A stretch of DNA of 54,086 nt, taken from NCBI GenBank assembly GCA_934661755.1, contig CAKUJM010000018.1:1-54086 (forward strand), read 5' to 3'. The DNA is from an uncultured Lentisphaeria bacterium. Its GTDB lineage: Bacteria; Verrucomicrobiota; Lentisphaeria; Oligosphaerales; Oligosphaeraceae. The notes below the pieces were generated by a model, which saw nothing but the letters and a program-made list of their open reading frames with translations, did not search any database and was not told the DNA's origin. Each line of letters starts with the position of its first letter. Positions within the stretch are counted from its first letter, which is position 1. Shown in pieces: positions 9,196-18,319 of this stretch. The translations under genes were made by a program, and so were the position numbers.

Positions 9196-10311
9196 ATGTC
9201 ATCCCCGCGGGCAACCAGTACTGTCAAGTGGCCGGCAGCGCCGGCCTTGATAGTCTTCCTGTTGATTGCCGGCAGTGCCTGCGTGCTGCCGGCGGCGGGG
9301 GCTGGTGATGGTGCGCCGTTGGCGGCTTCGGCGGCGCCGTTGCTGGCGGCGCGCGGGAATTCCCGGAATGTCATCCACTATGTCACCATAAACAAGCGCC
9401 GCTACCTTTATCTGCATGAGATTGCGGCCTACTACCGTATTGGCTGCAGCATTGGCGGCGTCAGGCCCACGCGCAAGGTGGTGCTGGGCGACACCCGCGG
9501 CAATTCCAGGCTGGAGTTCACCGAGAACAGCGTCTCGGTGCTGATCAACGGCACGGCGGCGGCGCTGTGCTTCCCGGTGGTGGTGCACAAGGGCAACTTC
9601 ATGCTCGAGCACACCGACTTTTCGGAGCTGATCGACCCGATCATGCGGCCGGCGCGGGTGCCGCGGCGGATCATCAAGACCATCATGCTGGATGCCGGCC
9701 ATGGCGGCACGGACCAAGGCGCCCAGGCCGGCGGCGTCATGGAGAAGACCCTCAACCTGGCGATGACCAGGCGGGTCGGCGCCATTCTGGCCAAGCGCGG
9801 CTACCGGGTGCTTTACACCCGCGGCAGCGACGTCACCATGAGCCTGGAGTCGCGCAGCAAGGCCGCCGCGCTGAGGAAGCCGGCGCTCTTCCTCAGCATC
9901 CACTGCAATTCCGCAGTGCAGAAGGAGATCCATGGCATCGAGGTGTTCATCGCCAATCCCGCGGGTGCGCCCTCATACGGCACGGATGTCCTCGGCAAGG
10001 ACTGCCCATCGACCAAATACAACCGCATCAACGCGCTGTGGGCATATTACGCCCAGTCGGCGCTGGTTGGCGCCACCAAGGCCGCCGACCGCGGAGTCAA
10101 GCGCAAGCAATTCTATGTGGTCCGGGAGACCCCCGCGCCGTCAATGCTGGTGGAGATCGGCTTCCTGTCCAATGACGCCGAGCGCCGGAAGCTCCTCCAG
10201 GCGGACTACCAGGACAAGATCGCGGTCGCGTTATGCGATTCCATCGACAAATTGGCGCGGGCGGTACGTCCGCCGGTCAAGCCCGCGTCCACCGCGCCGC
10301 CCCGCAAATAG
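9196..10311 (+). CDS. N-acetylmuramoyl-L-alanine amidase (Amidase_3)
   Basis: A 371-aa exported zinc amidase that cleaves the peptide stem from the glycan of peptidoglycan. A signal peptide covers about residues 1-37 (hydrophobic ALIVFLLIAGSACVL). An N-terminal beta domain (about 55-150) resembles copper-amine-oxidase-like or AMIN-type wall-targeting modules. The catalytic domain follows: LDAGHGGTDQGA (zinc His), MEKTLNLAM (zinc Glu), FLSIHCNS (zinc His) and LVEIGFLSN (catalytic Glu). ATG 9196 begins the signal peptide; the open frame upstream overlaps clpX. A strong terminator follows the gene. Confidence 0.92.
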   Translation: MSSPRATSTVKWPAAPALIVFLLIAGSACVLPAAGAGDGAPLAASAAPLLAARGNSRNVIHYVTINKRRYLYLHEIAAYYRIGCSIGGVRPTRKVVLGDTRGNSRLEFTENSVSVLINGTAAALCFPVVVHKGNFMLEHTDFSELIDPIMRPARVPRRIIKTIMLDAGHGGTDQGAQAGGVMEKTLNLAMTRRVGAILAKRGYRVLYTRGSDVTMSLESRSKAAALRKPALFLSIHCNSAVQKEIHGIEVFIANPAGAPSYGTDVLGKDCPSTKYNRINALWAYYAQSALVGATKAADRGVKRKQFYVVRETPAPSMLVEIGFLSNDAERRKLLQADYQDKIAVALCDSIDKLARAVRPPVKPASTAPPRK

Positions 10312-10319
10312 CGGCGTCC

Positions 10320-10364
10320 CTGCCGTCCGGATGGCGGCCCCGCAAGTCCGGCAGTTTTTTTTTT
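10320..10364 (+). terminator. Intrinsic terminator after the amidase gene
   Basis: CTGCCG (10320-10325) pairs with CGGCAG (10349-10354) around an internal GC-rich sub-hairpin, followed by ten T (10355-10364). It closes the tig-clpP-clpX-amidase unit, so pyrE needs its own promoter or read-through. Confidence 0.85.
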
Positions 10365-10400
10365 CGCAGACGTTTCCGGGACGGTTTGGCGAAAAATGCC
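10364..10400 (+). repeat. 37-bp palindromic intergenic element, copy 1
   Basis: It shares about 32 of 37 positions with 22996-23032, including an exact 18-nt end (cggtttggcgaaaaatgc). The core around acggtttgg is close to palindromic. It lies between the amidase terminator and pyrE. Confidence 0.6.
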
Positions 10401-10508
10401 ATGGATCCACGGGACAGGACGCACCGCCAGTTATTTCGCCGTCCGCGCCTTTGGCCGCAGGACTTGAACTTCACCAGGCGCAAGCCGTTTACGACCCATC
10501 ATCCCGCC

Positions 10509-11078
10509 ATGACCAACCAGGAAATCCTCAAATGCATGTCCGATACCGGCGCTTTGCTGACCGGTCACTACCAATTGCGCAGCGGCCTGCACAGCGACCA
10601 CTATTTCCAGGCGGCGTTGCTGCTGCAGCACACGCTGATCGCCGAGAAGCTCTGCGCCGAACTGGCGGCGCCATGGCGGGGCGGTGACATCGACGTGGTG
10701 ATTTCGCCGGCGGTCGGCGGGCTGGTGGTCGGCCAGGAGGTCGGGCGCGCCCTGGGCACCCGGGCGATTTTCGCCGAAAAGGACGACAACTCCAACCTGC
10801 TGCTGCGGCGCGGCTTCACCCTCCGCCGCGGGGAACGCGTGCTGGTGGCCGAGGACGTCGTGACCAAGGGGGGGCGGGTCCAGCAGACGATTGACCTGGT
10901 GCGGGCATACGGCGCCGACCCCGTCGGCGTGGTGGTCATCGCCGACCGCTCGGCCGGCGGCGTCGATTTCGGCATCCCCTTCCGGTCGCTGGTCAAATTG
11001 CAGCTGCAGACCTTCGCGCCGGAGGAGTGCCCGCTTTGCCGGCAGGGCGTGCCCTTCGACCACCCCGGCTCCAAATAG
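10509..11078 (+). CDS. pyrE: Orotate phosphoribosyltransferase
   Basis: A 189-aa enzyme that joins orotate to PRPP, giving OMP in pyrimidine synthesis. The PRPP-binding loop is RVLVAEDVVTKGGR (about 114-127). The orotate and flexible-loop segment FAEKDDNSNLLLRRGF and the type I PRTase strand SPAVGGLVVGQEVG are clear. The length suits the compact 185-200 aa OPRTase group often labelled PyrE or PyrFE-type. ATG 10509 begins MTNQEIL, the usual OPRTase N-terminus; longer in-frame starts lie in the terminator region. A C-terminal CPLCRQG pair of Cys is an extra, possibly metal-binding. Confidence 0.94.
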   Translation: MTNQEILKCMSDTGALLTGHYQLRSGLHSDHYFQAALLLQHTLIAEKLCAELAAPWRGGDIDVVISPAVGGLVVGQEVGRALGTRAIFAEKDDNSNLLLRRGFTLRRGERVLVAEDVVTKGGRVQQTIDLVRAYGADPVGVVVIADRSAGGVDFGIPFRSLVKLQLQTFAPEECPLCRQGVPFDHPGSK

Positions 11079-11205
11079 CCGCCGGGAGGCCCGCCGCCAT
11101 CCTTTCCGTCACCGTGAAGAGCCCCGCCTGGCGCCATGGAGGCCATGCAGGCGCGCGGCTTGCGCGGCTTCAGACGCCAACTTCAAAACAGACATTTTCC
11201 CAGCC

Positions 11206-14200
11206 ATGGTATTAGATTGGATTCTCAAAAAACTCTTCGCCGGCCATAACAAGCGCGCCGTGAACAAGCTGTGGCCGCTGGTCGCCAAGGTCAACGAATA
11301 CGCCGAGCAGTTCCGGGCGCTGTCCGATGAGGAATTGCGCGGCAAGACCACCCAGTTCAAGGAGCGCCTGAAGAACGGCGAAACCACCGACGACATCATG
11401 TGCGAGGCCTTCGCCGTGGTCAAGGACGCCTGCCGGCGCCTGAAGGAGAGCACCAGGCCTGAGGAGAACACCGTCACCGTCACCGGCCATCAGCTCAAAT
11501 GGGACATGGTGCCGTTCGATGTCCAGATCATGGGCGGAATCGCCCTGCACCAGGGAAAGATCGCCGAAATGGCCACCGGCGAGGGCAAGACCCTGGTGGC
11601 GACCATGCCGCTCTATCTCAACGCCCTCACCGGGCGCAATGTCCAGCTGGTCACCGTCAACGACTACCTGGCACGGCGCGACTCCGACTGGATGGGCCAT
11701 CTCTACAAGTGGCTGGGGCTGACCGTCGGCTGCCTGCAGAACCAGCAGTCGCCCGAAGTGCGCCGCGAGCAATACGCCTGCGACATCACCTACGGCACCA
11801 ACTCCGAGTTCGGCTTCGACTACCTGCGCGACATGGGCATGGCGCACAGCCGGGAAGAGCTGGTCCAGCGCGACTACTTCTACGCGATTGTCGACGAAAT
11901 CGACTCCATCCTGATAGACGAGGCGCGCACGCCGCTGATCATCGCCGGCCCGGCCAAGGTCTCCACCCACATGTACGACAAGGTCAAGCCGTCGGTGGAG
12001 GCGCTCTATCACGCCCAATTCCGGCTGATGTCGGATTTCCTGCAGAATGCCAGGCAGCTGCTCGACAAGCCGGAGGCCACCGCCGAGGAGCGGGACGAGG
12101 CCTACCACCTGCTGGCGCGGGTGCAGCTGGGGATGCCGCGCCACAAGATGCTGAAGCGCTTCATGGAGGACCCGGCGGTCCGCAAGGGCTTGGAGCGGGT
12201 GGACACCGAGTGGCATTCCGACACCAACCGCGGGCTGCTCCAGCGGGTCAAGGAGGAGCTCTACTTCTCCATCGACGAACGCGGCCACGAGGCCGAGCTT
12301 TCCGAAAAGGGCCGCAGCTACCTGATGCCCTCCGACCCCGCGGCATTCGTCATCCCGGATCTGCCGACGCTCTTCAGCGAGCTGGATGCCAACACCACGC
12401 TGACCGAAGCCGAAAAGCTGGAGAAGCGCAAGCTCCACCAGGTCGAATACGACAACAAGTCCGAGCTGCTCCACAATATCTCGCAGCTGTTGCGCGCCTA
12501 TTGCCTCTTTGAAAAGGATGTCCAGTATGTGGTGGAGGACAACAAGGTCATCATCGTCGACGAGTTCACCGGACGGCCGCAGCCGGGGCGGCGTTTTTCC
12601 GAGGGTCTCCACCAGGCGCTGGAGGCCAAGGAGAATGTCCAGATTGAACGCGAGACCCAGACGCTGGCGTCCATCACCATCCAGAACTACTTCCGCATGT
12701 ACGAGAAGCTGGCGGGCATGACCGGCACCGCCGCCACCGAGGCCACCGAGTTCAAGTCGATCTACAAGCTGGATGTGGTCGCCATCCCGACCAACCGCCC
12801 CTGCAAGCGGATCGACTACAACGACCGCGTGTACAAGACCCAGCGCGAGAAGTACAAGGCGATCATCGACGAGGTGGTGGAATGCCACAAGCGCGGCCAA
12901 CCGGTGCTGGTCGGCACCATCTCGGTCGATGTCTCCGAGAAGCTTTCGCGGATGCTCTCCAGCAGCAACATCATCCACAACGTCCTCAACGCCAAGCAGC
13001 ATCAAAGCGAGGCCGAGATTGTGGCGCGAGCCGGCCAGCGGGGCGCGGTCACCATCGCCACCAACATGGCGGGGCGCGGCACCGACATCAAGCTGGGCGA
13101 CGGCGTCAAGGAGCTGGGCGGCCTCCATGTCATCGGCTCCGAGCGCCACGATTCCCGCCGCATCGACCTGCAGTTGCGCGGGCGCTGCGCGCGCCAGGGC
13201 GACCCCGGATCCTCGCGATTCTATATTTCACTGGAGGACAACCTGATGCGGCTGTTTGGCTCGGCGCGCATCGCCAGCGTGATGGAGCGTCTGGGGTTGG
13301 AGGAGGGCCAGGAGCTGTCCCACTCCATCCTCACCCGGTCCATCGAGAAGGCCCAGAAGCGGGTCGAGCAGCAGCACTTCGGGATCCGCAAGCGCACGCT
13401 GGAATACGACGACGTGATGAACAAGCAGCGCACCGCGATCTACTCGCTGCGGCATCGCATCCTGACCGCCGAGGACTCCCGGTCGCTGGTGATGGATTTC
13501 ATCTACACTGCCGTCAGCGAGCGCTGCGAGAACGCCTTCAATTCCCGTGCGCGGGGCGATGCCGTCGACACCGCGCCGCTGCGCGACTGGCTTACCCGGA
13601 CAGTTCCGATCAGCTTCGCCGCGGAGCTCTTCGACGCCCCCCAGAGCGCCGGCGAGCTCACCGACCGGGTGATGCAGCGGGTCGAGGAGGCCTACGCCAT
13701 CAAGGAGTCGTACGAGATCCCGGAGGCCAGCCGCTGGCTGGAGCGCTATATCATGCTCAACGCCCTGGACAACCTCTACCAGGGGCACCTCTACGACATG
13801 GACGACCTCCGGCAGAGCGTCCAGCTGCGCTCCTACGGCCAGCGCGACCCGCTGGTCGAATACAAGCAGGAGGCCTTCAAGCTCTACGACCGGCTGATGA
13901 ATGCGATCAAGGACATGGTCTGCACCAACATCTTCCGCTACCAGATGGTGCGGCGCGACGCCGCCGGCTCCGTGCCGCCGCGGGTGGCCGACGCCGCCGG
14001 CCATGCCGCGGAGCAGCCCAGCCTGGCGGCCGCCGCATCCTCGCAGCGGGTTCAGGCGATGCACCAGAAGTACGGCAGCGCAGCCGGCCCGGAACGTCCG
14101 GCCCAGCCGGTCGCCCGCACCATCCGCCGGGAAACCGAGAAAGTCGGCCGCAACGACCCCTGCCCCTGCGGATCCGGGAAGAAATACAAGAACTGCTGCG

Positions 14201-14208
14201 GCAGATAG
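11206..14208 (+). CDS. secA: Protein translocase subunit SecA
   Basis: A 1000-aa SecA, the ATPase motor that pushes preproteins through SecYEG. Walker A (ATGEGKT, 123-129), the DEAD-like motif with DEARTPLII, and GMTGTAATEATEF of NBD2 are all visible. So is NMAGRGTDIKLGDGV and the RIDLQLRGRCARQGDPGSS motif. The C-terminal zinc domain has Cys986, Cys988, Cys997 and Cys998, which bind SecB or phospholipid. About 100 aa more than E. coli SecA comes mainly from an insertion near residues 265-390 (MYDKVKPSVEALYHAQF onward), typical of the long SecA type. ATG 11206 starts the first conserved helix. secG is at 34.4 kb. Confidence 0.96.
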   Translation: MVLDWILKKLFAGHNKRAVNKLWPLVAKVNEYAEQFRALSDEELRGKTTQFKERLKNGETTDDIMCEAFAVVKDACRRLKESTRPEENTVTVTGHQLKWDMVPFDVQIMGGIALHQGKIAEMATGEGKTLVATMPLYLNALTGRNVQLVTVNDYLARRDSDWMGHLYKWLGLTVGCLQNQQSPEVRREQYACDITYGTNSEFGFDYLRDMGMAHSREELVQRDYFYAIVDEIDSILIDEARTPLIIAGPAKVSTHMYDKVKPSVEALYHAQFRLMSDFLQNARQLLDKPEATAEERDEAYHLLARVQLGMPRHKMLKRFMEDPAVRKGLERVDTEWHSDTNRGLLQRVKEELYFSIDERGHEAELSEKGRSYLMPSDPAAFVIPDLPTLFSELDANTTLTEAEKLEKRKLHQVEYDNKSELLHNISQLLRAYCLFEKDVQYVVEDNKVIIVDEFTGRPQPGRRFSEGLHQALEAKENVQIERETQTLASITIQNYFRMYEKLAGMTGTAATEATEFKSIYKLDVVAIPTNRPCKRIDYNDRVYKTQREKYKAIIDEVVECHKRGQPVLVGTISVDVSEKLSRMLSSSNIIHNVLNAKQHQSEAEIVARAGQRGAVTIATNMAGRGTDIKLGDGVKELGGLHVIGSERHDSRRIDLQLRGRCARQGDPGSSRFYISLEDNLMRLFGSARIASVMERLGLEEGQELSHSILTRSIEKAQKRVEQQHFGIRKRTLEYDDVMNKQRTAIYSLRHRILTAEDSRSLVMDFIYTAVSERCENAFNSRARGDAVDTAPLRDWLTRTVPISFAAELFDAPQSAGELTDRVMQRVEEAYAIKESYEIPEASRWLERYIMLNALDNLYQGHLYDMDDLRQSVQLRSYGQRDPLVEYKQEAFKLYDRLMNAIKDMVCTNIFRYQMVRRDAAGSVPPRVADAAGHAAEQPSLAAAASSQRVQAMHQKYGSAAGPERPAQPVARTIRRETEKVGRNDPCPCGSGKKYKNCCGR

Positions 14209-14219
14209 GCTGCTTCCGT

Positions 14220-14582
14220 TCAGCCGCGGTTCAGCCGCGGTTCCCCGCCATTCCCCGCCGTTTCCGCCAATGCGGCCGCGATCTGCACGCATCTGGCGCA
14301 GGGCGTCGGGGCGGCGGCGCCCTTGATTTCGCGGCACTTGAGTGCGCCAGCCTGCCGGGCGAAGGCCTGGCGGACGGCCTCATGGCGATCCGGCGGCGTC
14401 AATTGCAACGCGGCGTAAAGCGCGCCGCAAAGCCCATCGGGGGCGCGGCCGCCGCCGCAGGTACGCAGCGCCTCCGCCAATTCCGGACGGCCCGCGCCCA
14501 TGGCGACGGACTGGGCGCAGTTGTAGGGATGGCCGGGCTGGGAAAAATATTCGATGGCTTGGGATGACATGGCGTTGATCAT
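14220..14582 (-). CDS. C_GCAxxG_C_C family (putative redox-active) protein
   Basis: A 120-aa protein with six Cys: 22, 42, 52, 83, 95 and 98. The CGGG-x6-CGAL centre and the closing C-x11-C-x2-C pattern match the family named for its C_GCAxxG_C_C signature. Function is unknown, but the pattern suggests a redox or metal-binding role. ATG 14582 or the ATG at 14570 could start it; neither has a strong ribosome-binding site. It ends 11 bp from the secA stop in convergent orientation and may be the last gene of the miaB unit. Confidence 0.75.
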   Translation of the reverse strand: MINAMSSQAIEYFSQPGHPYNCAQSVAMGAGRPELAEALRTCGGGRAPDGLCGALYAALQLTPPDRHEAVRQAFARQAGALKCREIKGAAAPTPCARCVQIAAALAETAGNGGEPRLNRG

Positions 14583-14621
14583 GGCATGAAGTGACGCGAG
14601 GGTGCCTGGATGTGCGCCCCG

Positions 14622-15620
14622 CTAGTTCGGCGTGGCCGGCTGCGGCTGCCGGTTGCGGTACCACCCGGCGGTGCGCTGCAGCCCTTCGCGCACGCCAACC
14701 TGCGGCGCATAGCCCAGCAGGCGCATGGCCTTGCCGATGTCGGCCAGGCTGTGCGGGATGTCTCCCGGCCGTTCCGGGCCGTGGCGCGCCTCGATGGCGG
14801 CGATGGCGGGGTCGCTGGCGGACAGCGCCGAACGTAGCATGCCGAACAGCGCGTCGAGGGTGGTGCATTCGCCGCAGGCGATGTTGTATGCCTGGTTGAG
14901 CGCCTCCGGCGCAGTGCATTCCATCGCCTTCAGATTCGCCTGCACGGCGTTGTCGACATAGGTGAAGTCGCGGCTGTACGAGCCGTCGCCGTTGATCACC
15001 GGCTCTTCGTGGCGCAGGAGCGCCAGCGCGAACCTGGGGATCACCGCCGCGTATGCGCCGTCGGGATCCTGCCGGGGGCCGAAGACATTGAAATAGCGCA
15101 ATCCGATGCAGTCGAGGCCATGGAGCTGATGGAAATTGTCCGCCAGCAGCTCATCGGCGTACTTGCTCACGGCGTATGGCGAAAGCGGCTTCCCGATGCG
15201 GTCTTCGCGCTTTGGCAGCTGCGGGCTGTCGCCATACACCGACGAGCTGCTGGCGTAGACCACGCGTCCGACCCGCATTTCCACGGCAGTCTGGAGGATA
15301 TTGACGAATCCGAGGACATTGACGGCGGTGGTGCTCATCGGATCGCGGATCGACCGCGGGACGCTCCCCAATGCCGCCTGATGGAAAATGCCGTCCACGC
15401 CCGCAACCGCACGGCGGCAGTCGTCCAGGCTGCGGATGTCGCCCTCGACGAGGGTGAATGCGCGATTCACGGCCAGATGGGCCAGATTTTCCCGTTTTCC
15501 GGTGGAGAAGTTGTCGATCACGGTCACCCGGCTCCCCGATGCCAGCAGCGCATCGACCAGATTCGAGCCGATGAAGCCCGCACCGCCGGTGACCAGGAAC
15601 TTGGAATTTCGCAACTGCAT
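14622..15620 (-). CDS. UDP-N-acetylglucosamine 4-epimerase-like enzyme (WbpP/TviC type)
   Basis: A 332-aa extended short-chain dehydrogenase. The NAD-binding TGGAGFIG is at 11-18, ASSSSVYGD at 123-131, and the catalytic Tyr149 and Lys153 (SPYAVSKY) follow. The segment GSVPRSIRDPMSTTAVN is typical of the WbpP group, which interconverts UDP-GlcNAc and UDP-GalNAc, rather than GalE. ATG 15620 is preceded by GAGGAAG; a GTG at 15638 is a longer alternative. The adjacent dehydrogenase gene fits a two-step route to UDP-GalNAcA as in Vi or B-band O-antigen synthesis. Substrate is inferred, not shown. Confidence 0.85.
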   Translation of the reverse strand: MQLRNSKFLVTGGAGFIGSNLVDALLASGSRVTVIDNFSTGKRENLAHLAVNRAFTLVEGDIRSLDDCRRAVAGVDGIFHQAALGSVPRSIRDPMSTTAVNVLGFVNILQTAVEMRVGRVVYASSSSVYGDSPQLPKREDRIGKPLSPYAVSKYADELLADNFHQLHGLDCIGLRYFNVFGPRQDPDGAYAAVIPRFALALLRHEEPVINGDGSYSRDFTYVDNAVQANLKAMECTAPEALNQAYNIACGECTTLDALFGMLRSALSASDPAIAAIEARHGPERPGDIPHSLADIGKAMRLLGYAPQVGVREGLQRTAGWYRNRQPQPATPN

Positions 15621-15647
15621 TTTGCCTGTCTTCCTCACGGGTGGATC

Positions 15648-16946
15648 CTATAGCCGGCCATCGACCTCTTCGCGGGGGAGCATCCCCTTGATGTCGAAGA
15701 CCACCGAGGCGGAGCGCTTCCTTAGCTCCGACACCGCGATCCGCCCAAATTCGCGATGGGCGACGGCCAGCACAATGGCGTCATAGCGCCCGCCGGCGCC
15801 GTCCGGCAGCGTCCGCATCGATTCCAGTCCGTAGTATTTCTTCACCTCCGCCGGATCCGCCCAGGGATCGAGGATATCGACAGCGCACCCGAAGTCCTCC
15901 AGTCCGCGGACGACATCCACCGCGCGGCTGTTGCGTATATCCGGGCAATTCTCCTTGAAGGCGATCCCCAGTTGCAGCACCCGCGCGCCCTTGACGCGGC
16001 AGTCCTTCCGGATCATCAGCTTGACGATCTCCGAGGCGACATATCTGCCCATGCCGTCATTGATGCGCCGCCCGGCCAGGATCACCTCCGGCAGATATCC
16101 CAGCGCCTGCGCCTTGTGGGTGAGGTAATACGGGTCCACGCCAATGCAATGGCCGCCCACCAGCCCCGGCTTGAACTTGAGGAAGTTCCATTTGGTGCCG
16201 GCGGCCGCCAGCACCTCATGGGTGTCGATGCCGATGAGATGGAAGATCTTCGCCAGCTCGTTGACGAATGCGATATTGAGGTCCCGCTGGCTGTTTTCAA
16301 TCACCTTGGCCGCCTCCGCCACCTTCATGCTGCTGGCCTTGTGGGTGCCCTGGGACAGGATGCAGTTGTAAAGCGCGTCCACCACCGCCGCGGCCTCCGG
16401 AGTGGACCCGGAGGTGATCTTCATGATCCTGGTGAGGGTATGCTCCTTGTCCCCGGGATTGATCCGCTCCGGCGAATAGCCGCAGAAGAAGCCGCGGTTG
16501 AATTCCAGGCCGCTGGCACGCTCCAGCACCGGCACGCATTCCTCCTCGGTGCAGCCGGGGAAGACCGTGGACTCGTAGACCACCACCGCGCCGGCCTTCA
16601 TCACCGATCCGACCGTGCGGCTGGCGGCGAGCAATGGCGCCAGATCCGGCTGGTTGTACTTGTCCACCGGCGTCGGCACCGTGACAATGAAGAAATCCCG
16701 GTCCCGCAGCTCCTCCGGATCACCGGAGAAGCGCAGCCGCGACGACGCCTTCAGATCCTCCGGCGCAGTCTCCAGCGTGTTGTCGATCCCCTGCCGCAGC
16801 TGCTCCAGCCGCCGCGGCTTGATGTCGAAGCCGATGGTGTCGAAGCGCTTGCCGAATTCCACCGCCAGCGGCAACCCGACATAGCCCAGGCCGATGACCG
16901 CGATTCTGGCCTCGCCGGATGTAATTTTCTCCCGTAGTGGCATCAT
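15648..16946 (-). CDS. Nucleotide-sugar dehydrogenase (WbpO/TviB type)
   Basis: A 432-aa UDP-sugar 6-dehydrogenase that oxidises C6 to a uronic acid using two NAD. The Rossmann motif GLGYVG is at 19-24. TVPTPVDKYNQPDL and YESTVFPGCTEE mark the UDP-HexNAc group. The catalytic Cys267 sits in GGHCIGVDPYYL. A C-terminal UDP-binding domain is complete (LGIAFKENCPDIRNS). UDP-GalNAc is the likely substrate given the neighbouring 4-epimerase; UDP-ManNAc is an alternative. Two adjacent ATG codons (16946, 16943) could start it. It begins 11 nt after the miaB stop. Confidence 0.88.
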   Translation of the reverse strand: MMPLREKITSGEARIAVIGLGYVGLPLAVEFGKRFDTIGFDIKPRRLEQLRQGIDNTLETAPEDLKASSRLRFSGDPEELRDRDFFIVTVPTPVDKYNQPDLAPLLAASRTVGSVMKAGAVVVYESTVFPGCTEEECVPVLERASGLEFNRGFFCGYSPERINPGDKEHTLTRIMKITSGSTPEAAAVVDALYNCILSQGTHKASSMKVAEAAKVIENSQRDLNIAFVNELAKIFHLIGIDTHEVLAAAGTKWNFLKFKPGLVGGHCIGVDPYYLTHKAQALGYLPEVILAGRRINDGMGRYVASEIVKLMIRKDCRVKGARVLQLGIAFKENCPDIRNSRAVDVVRGLEDFGCAVDILDPWADPAEVKKYYGLESMRTLPDGAGGRYDAIVLAVAHREFGRIAVSELRKRSASVVFDIKGMLPREEVDGRL

Positions 16947-16957
16947 GATGGCGGATC

Positions 16958-18301
16958 CTATGGTTTCAGTTCGCCGTACAGCGCATTGCCGGTGGTGCGG
17001 CTGATCACAAAATCCCGGATGTCGCCGGGATGCAACTGCGGCGATGGCGGGAAAAGCACCATCTTGTTGAGGTCGCTTCGCCCGCACCACCGCTGGCCAT
17101 TGCGCGGCGACGGCCCCTCGACAAGCACCTGCACGACGCTGCCCAGCATCGTCTGGTTGTGACGCGCCACCGAGGTGTTGAGCTCCTCCAGCAGGAGCTG
17201 GTTGCGCTCGTGCTTCTCCGCCTCCGGCACGTCGTCGGGCATGGTGGCGGCGGCGCGGGTGCCCTCGCGCTGCGAATAGCGGAATATATACGCCATGTCA
17301 TAGCCCACCTGCCTCATGAGCTGGCGGGTCATCTCGAACTCCGCGCGGGTCTCGCTGCAGAAGCCGACGATGATGTCGGTGGAGAAAAGCGCCTGCGGGG
17401 CCTTGGCGCGGATGGCGTCGATGCGGGCCAGGTACTCCGCGGCGGTGTAGTTGCGGTTCATCTTCTGCAGGATGCGGTCGCTGCCGGACTGCACCGGGAT
17501 GTGGAAGCACTTGCAGACCTTCGGCAGGGAGGTGACCGCGTCGATGAACTTGTCGTTCATGAATTTGACATGCGGCGAGGTGAAGCGGATGCGCTCGATG
17601 CCCTTGACTTCGTTGAGGGCGGCCAGCAGATCGGCGAAGGCCGAGAACTCCGGCGTGTAGGTCCCGTCGCGCCGTGCCTCCGCCACGCCATAGGCGGTGA
17701 TGTTCTGCCCCAGCAGCAGGATCTCCCGGGTCCCGCCCGCCGCCAGCCGCGCGGCTTCGTCGACAATCGCCGCGATCGGCCGGCTTTTTTCACGGCCGCG
17801 GCAATACGGCACGATGCAGTAGGTGCAGAACTGGTCGCAGCCGCGCATCACCGAAATCTCGGAAATCAGCCGCCCCGGCCGATGGCCGTCCAGCTCGCTG
17901 AAAACCCCCGGGCCGTTTTCGGTGGCGGCGACGCGCACGCCCCGCTTCGACAGCAGCTCCGACAATATCGACGGGATGTTCTGCAGCTGGTCGGTGCCGG
18001 CGACAAAATCCAGATGGGGCAGCTGCTCGAGCAGCCGCCCGCCTAGGCGCTGCGCCATGCAGCCGATGATGCCCAGGATGAGCTGCGGGCGCTGCTGCTT
18101 GAGGCGCTTCATGATCCCCACCTTGCCGATGACCTTGCGCTCGGCCTGGTCGCGGACGCTGCAGGTGTTGAATATCAGGATGTCGGCGCCTTCTTCGTCC
18201 CGGGACTGGACATAGCCCTTGGACTCCAGCAGGCATGCCAGCGACTCCGAGTCACGCTCATTCATCTGGCAGCCGTAGGTCTTGATGTAGAATTTCAACA
18301 T
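16958..18301 (-). CDS. miaB: tRNA-2-methylthio-N6-dimethylallyladenosine synthase MiaB
   Basis: A 447-aa methylthiotransferase that adds the 2-methylthio group to i6A37 of tRNA. The N-terminal UPF0004 domain holds cluster ligands Cys11, Cys47 and Cys81. The radical SAM motif is Cys155, Cys159 and Cys162 (CDQFCTYC). A C-terminal TRAM domain follows (VVQVLVEGPSPRNGQRWCGRSD). ATG 18301 gives the standard KTYGCQMNERDSE start. Only 18 bp separate it from the divergent DUF192 start. TATAAG lies 4 nt before the ATG, which would fit a leaderless mRNA. Confidence 0.95.
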   Translation of the reverse strand: MLKFYIKTYGCQMNERDSESLACLLESKGYVQSRDEEGADILIFNTCSVRDQAERKVIGKVGIMKRLKQQRPQLILGIIGCMAQRLGGRLLEQLPHLDFVAGTDQLQNIPSILSELLSKRGVRVAATENGPGVFSELDGHRPGRLISEISVMRGCDQFCTYCIVPYCRGREKSRPIAAIVDEAARLAAGGTREILLLGQNITAYGVAEARRDGTYTPEFSAFADLLAALNEVKGIERIRFTSPHVKFMNDKFIDAVTSLPKVCKCFHIPVQSGSDRILQKMNRNYTAAEYLARIDAIRAKAPQALFSTDIIVGFCSETRAEFEMTRQLMRQVGYDMAYIFRYSQREGTRAAATMPDDVPEAEKHERNQLLLEELNTSVARHNQTMLGSVVQVLVEGPSPRNGQRWCGRSDLNKMVLFPPSPQLHPGDIRDFVISRTTGNALYGELKP

Positions 18302-18319
18302 GGACTTATATTTGGTGCA

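Noticed and set aside
11212..13149. 645-aa minus-strand reading frame opposite secA
   Set aside because: Antisense shadow of a certain gene, without ribosome-binding site or motif.
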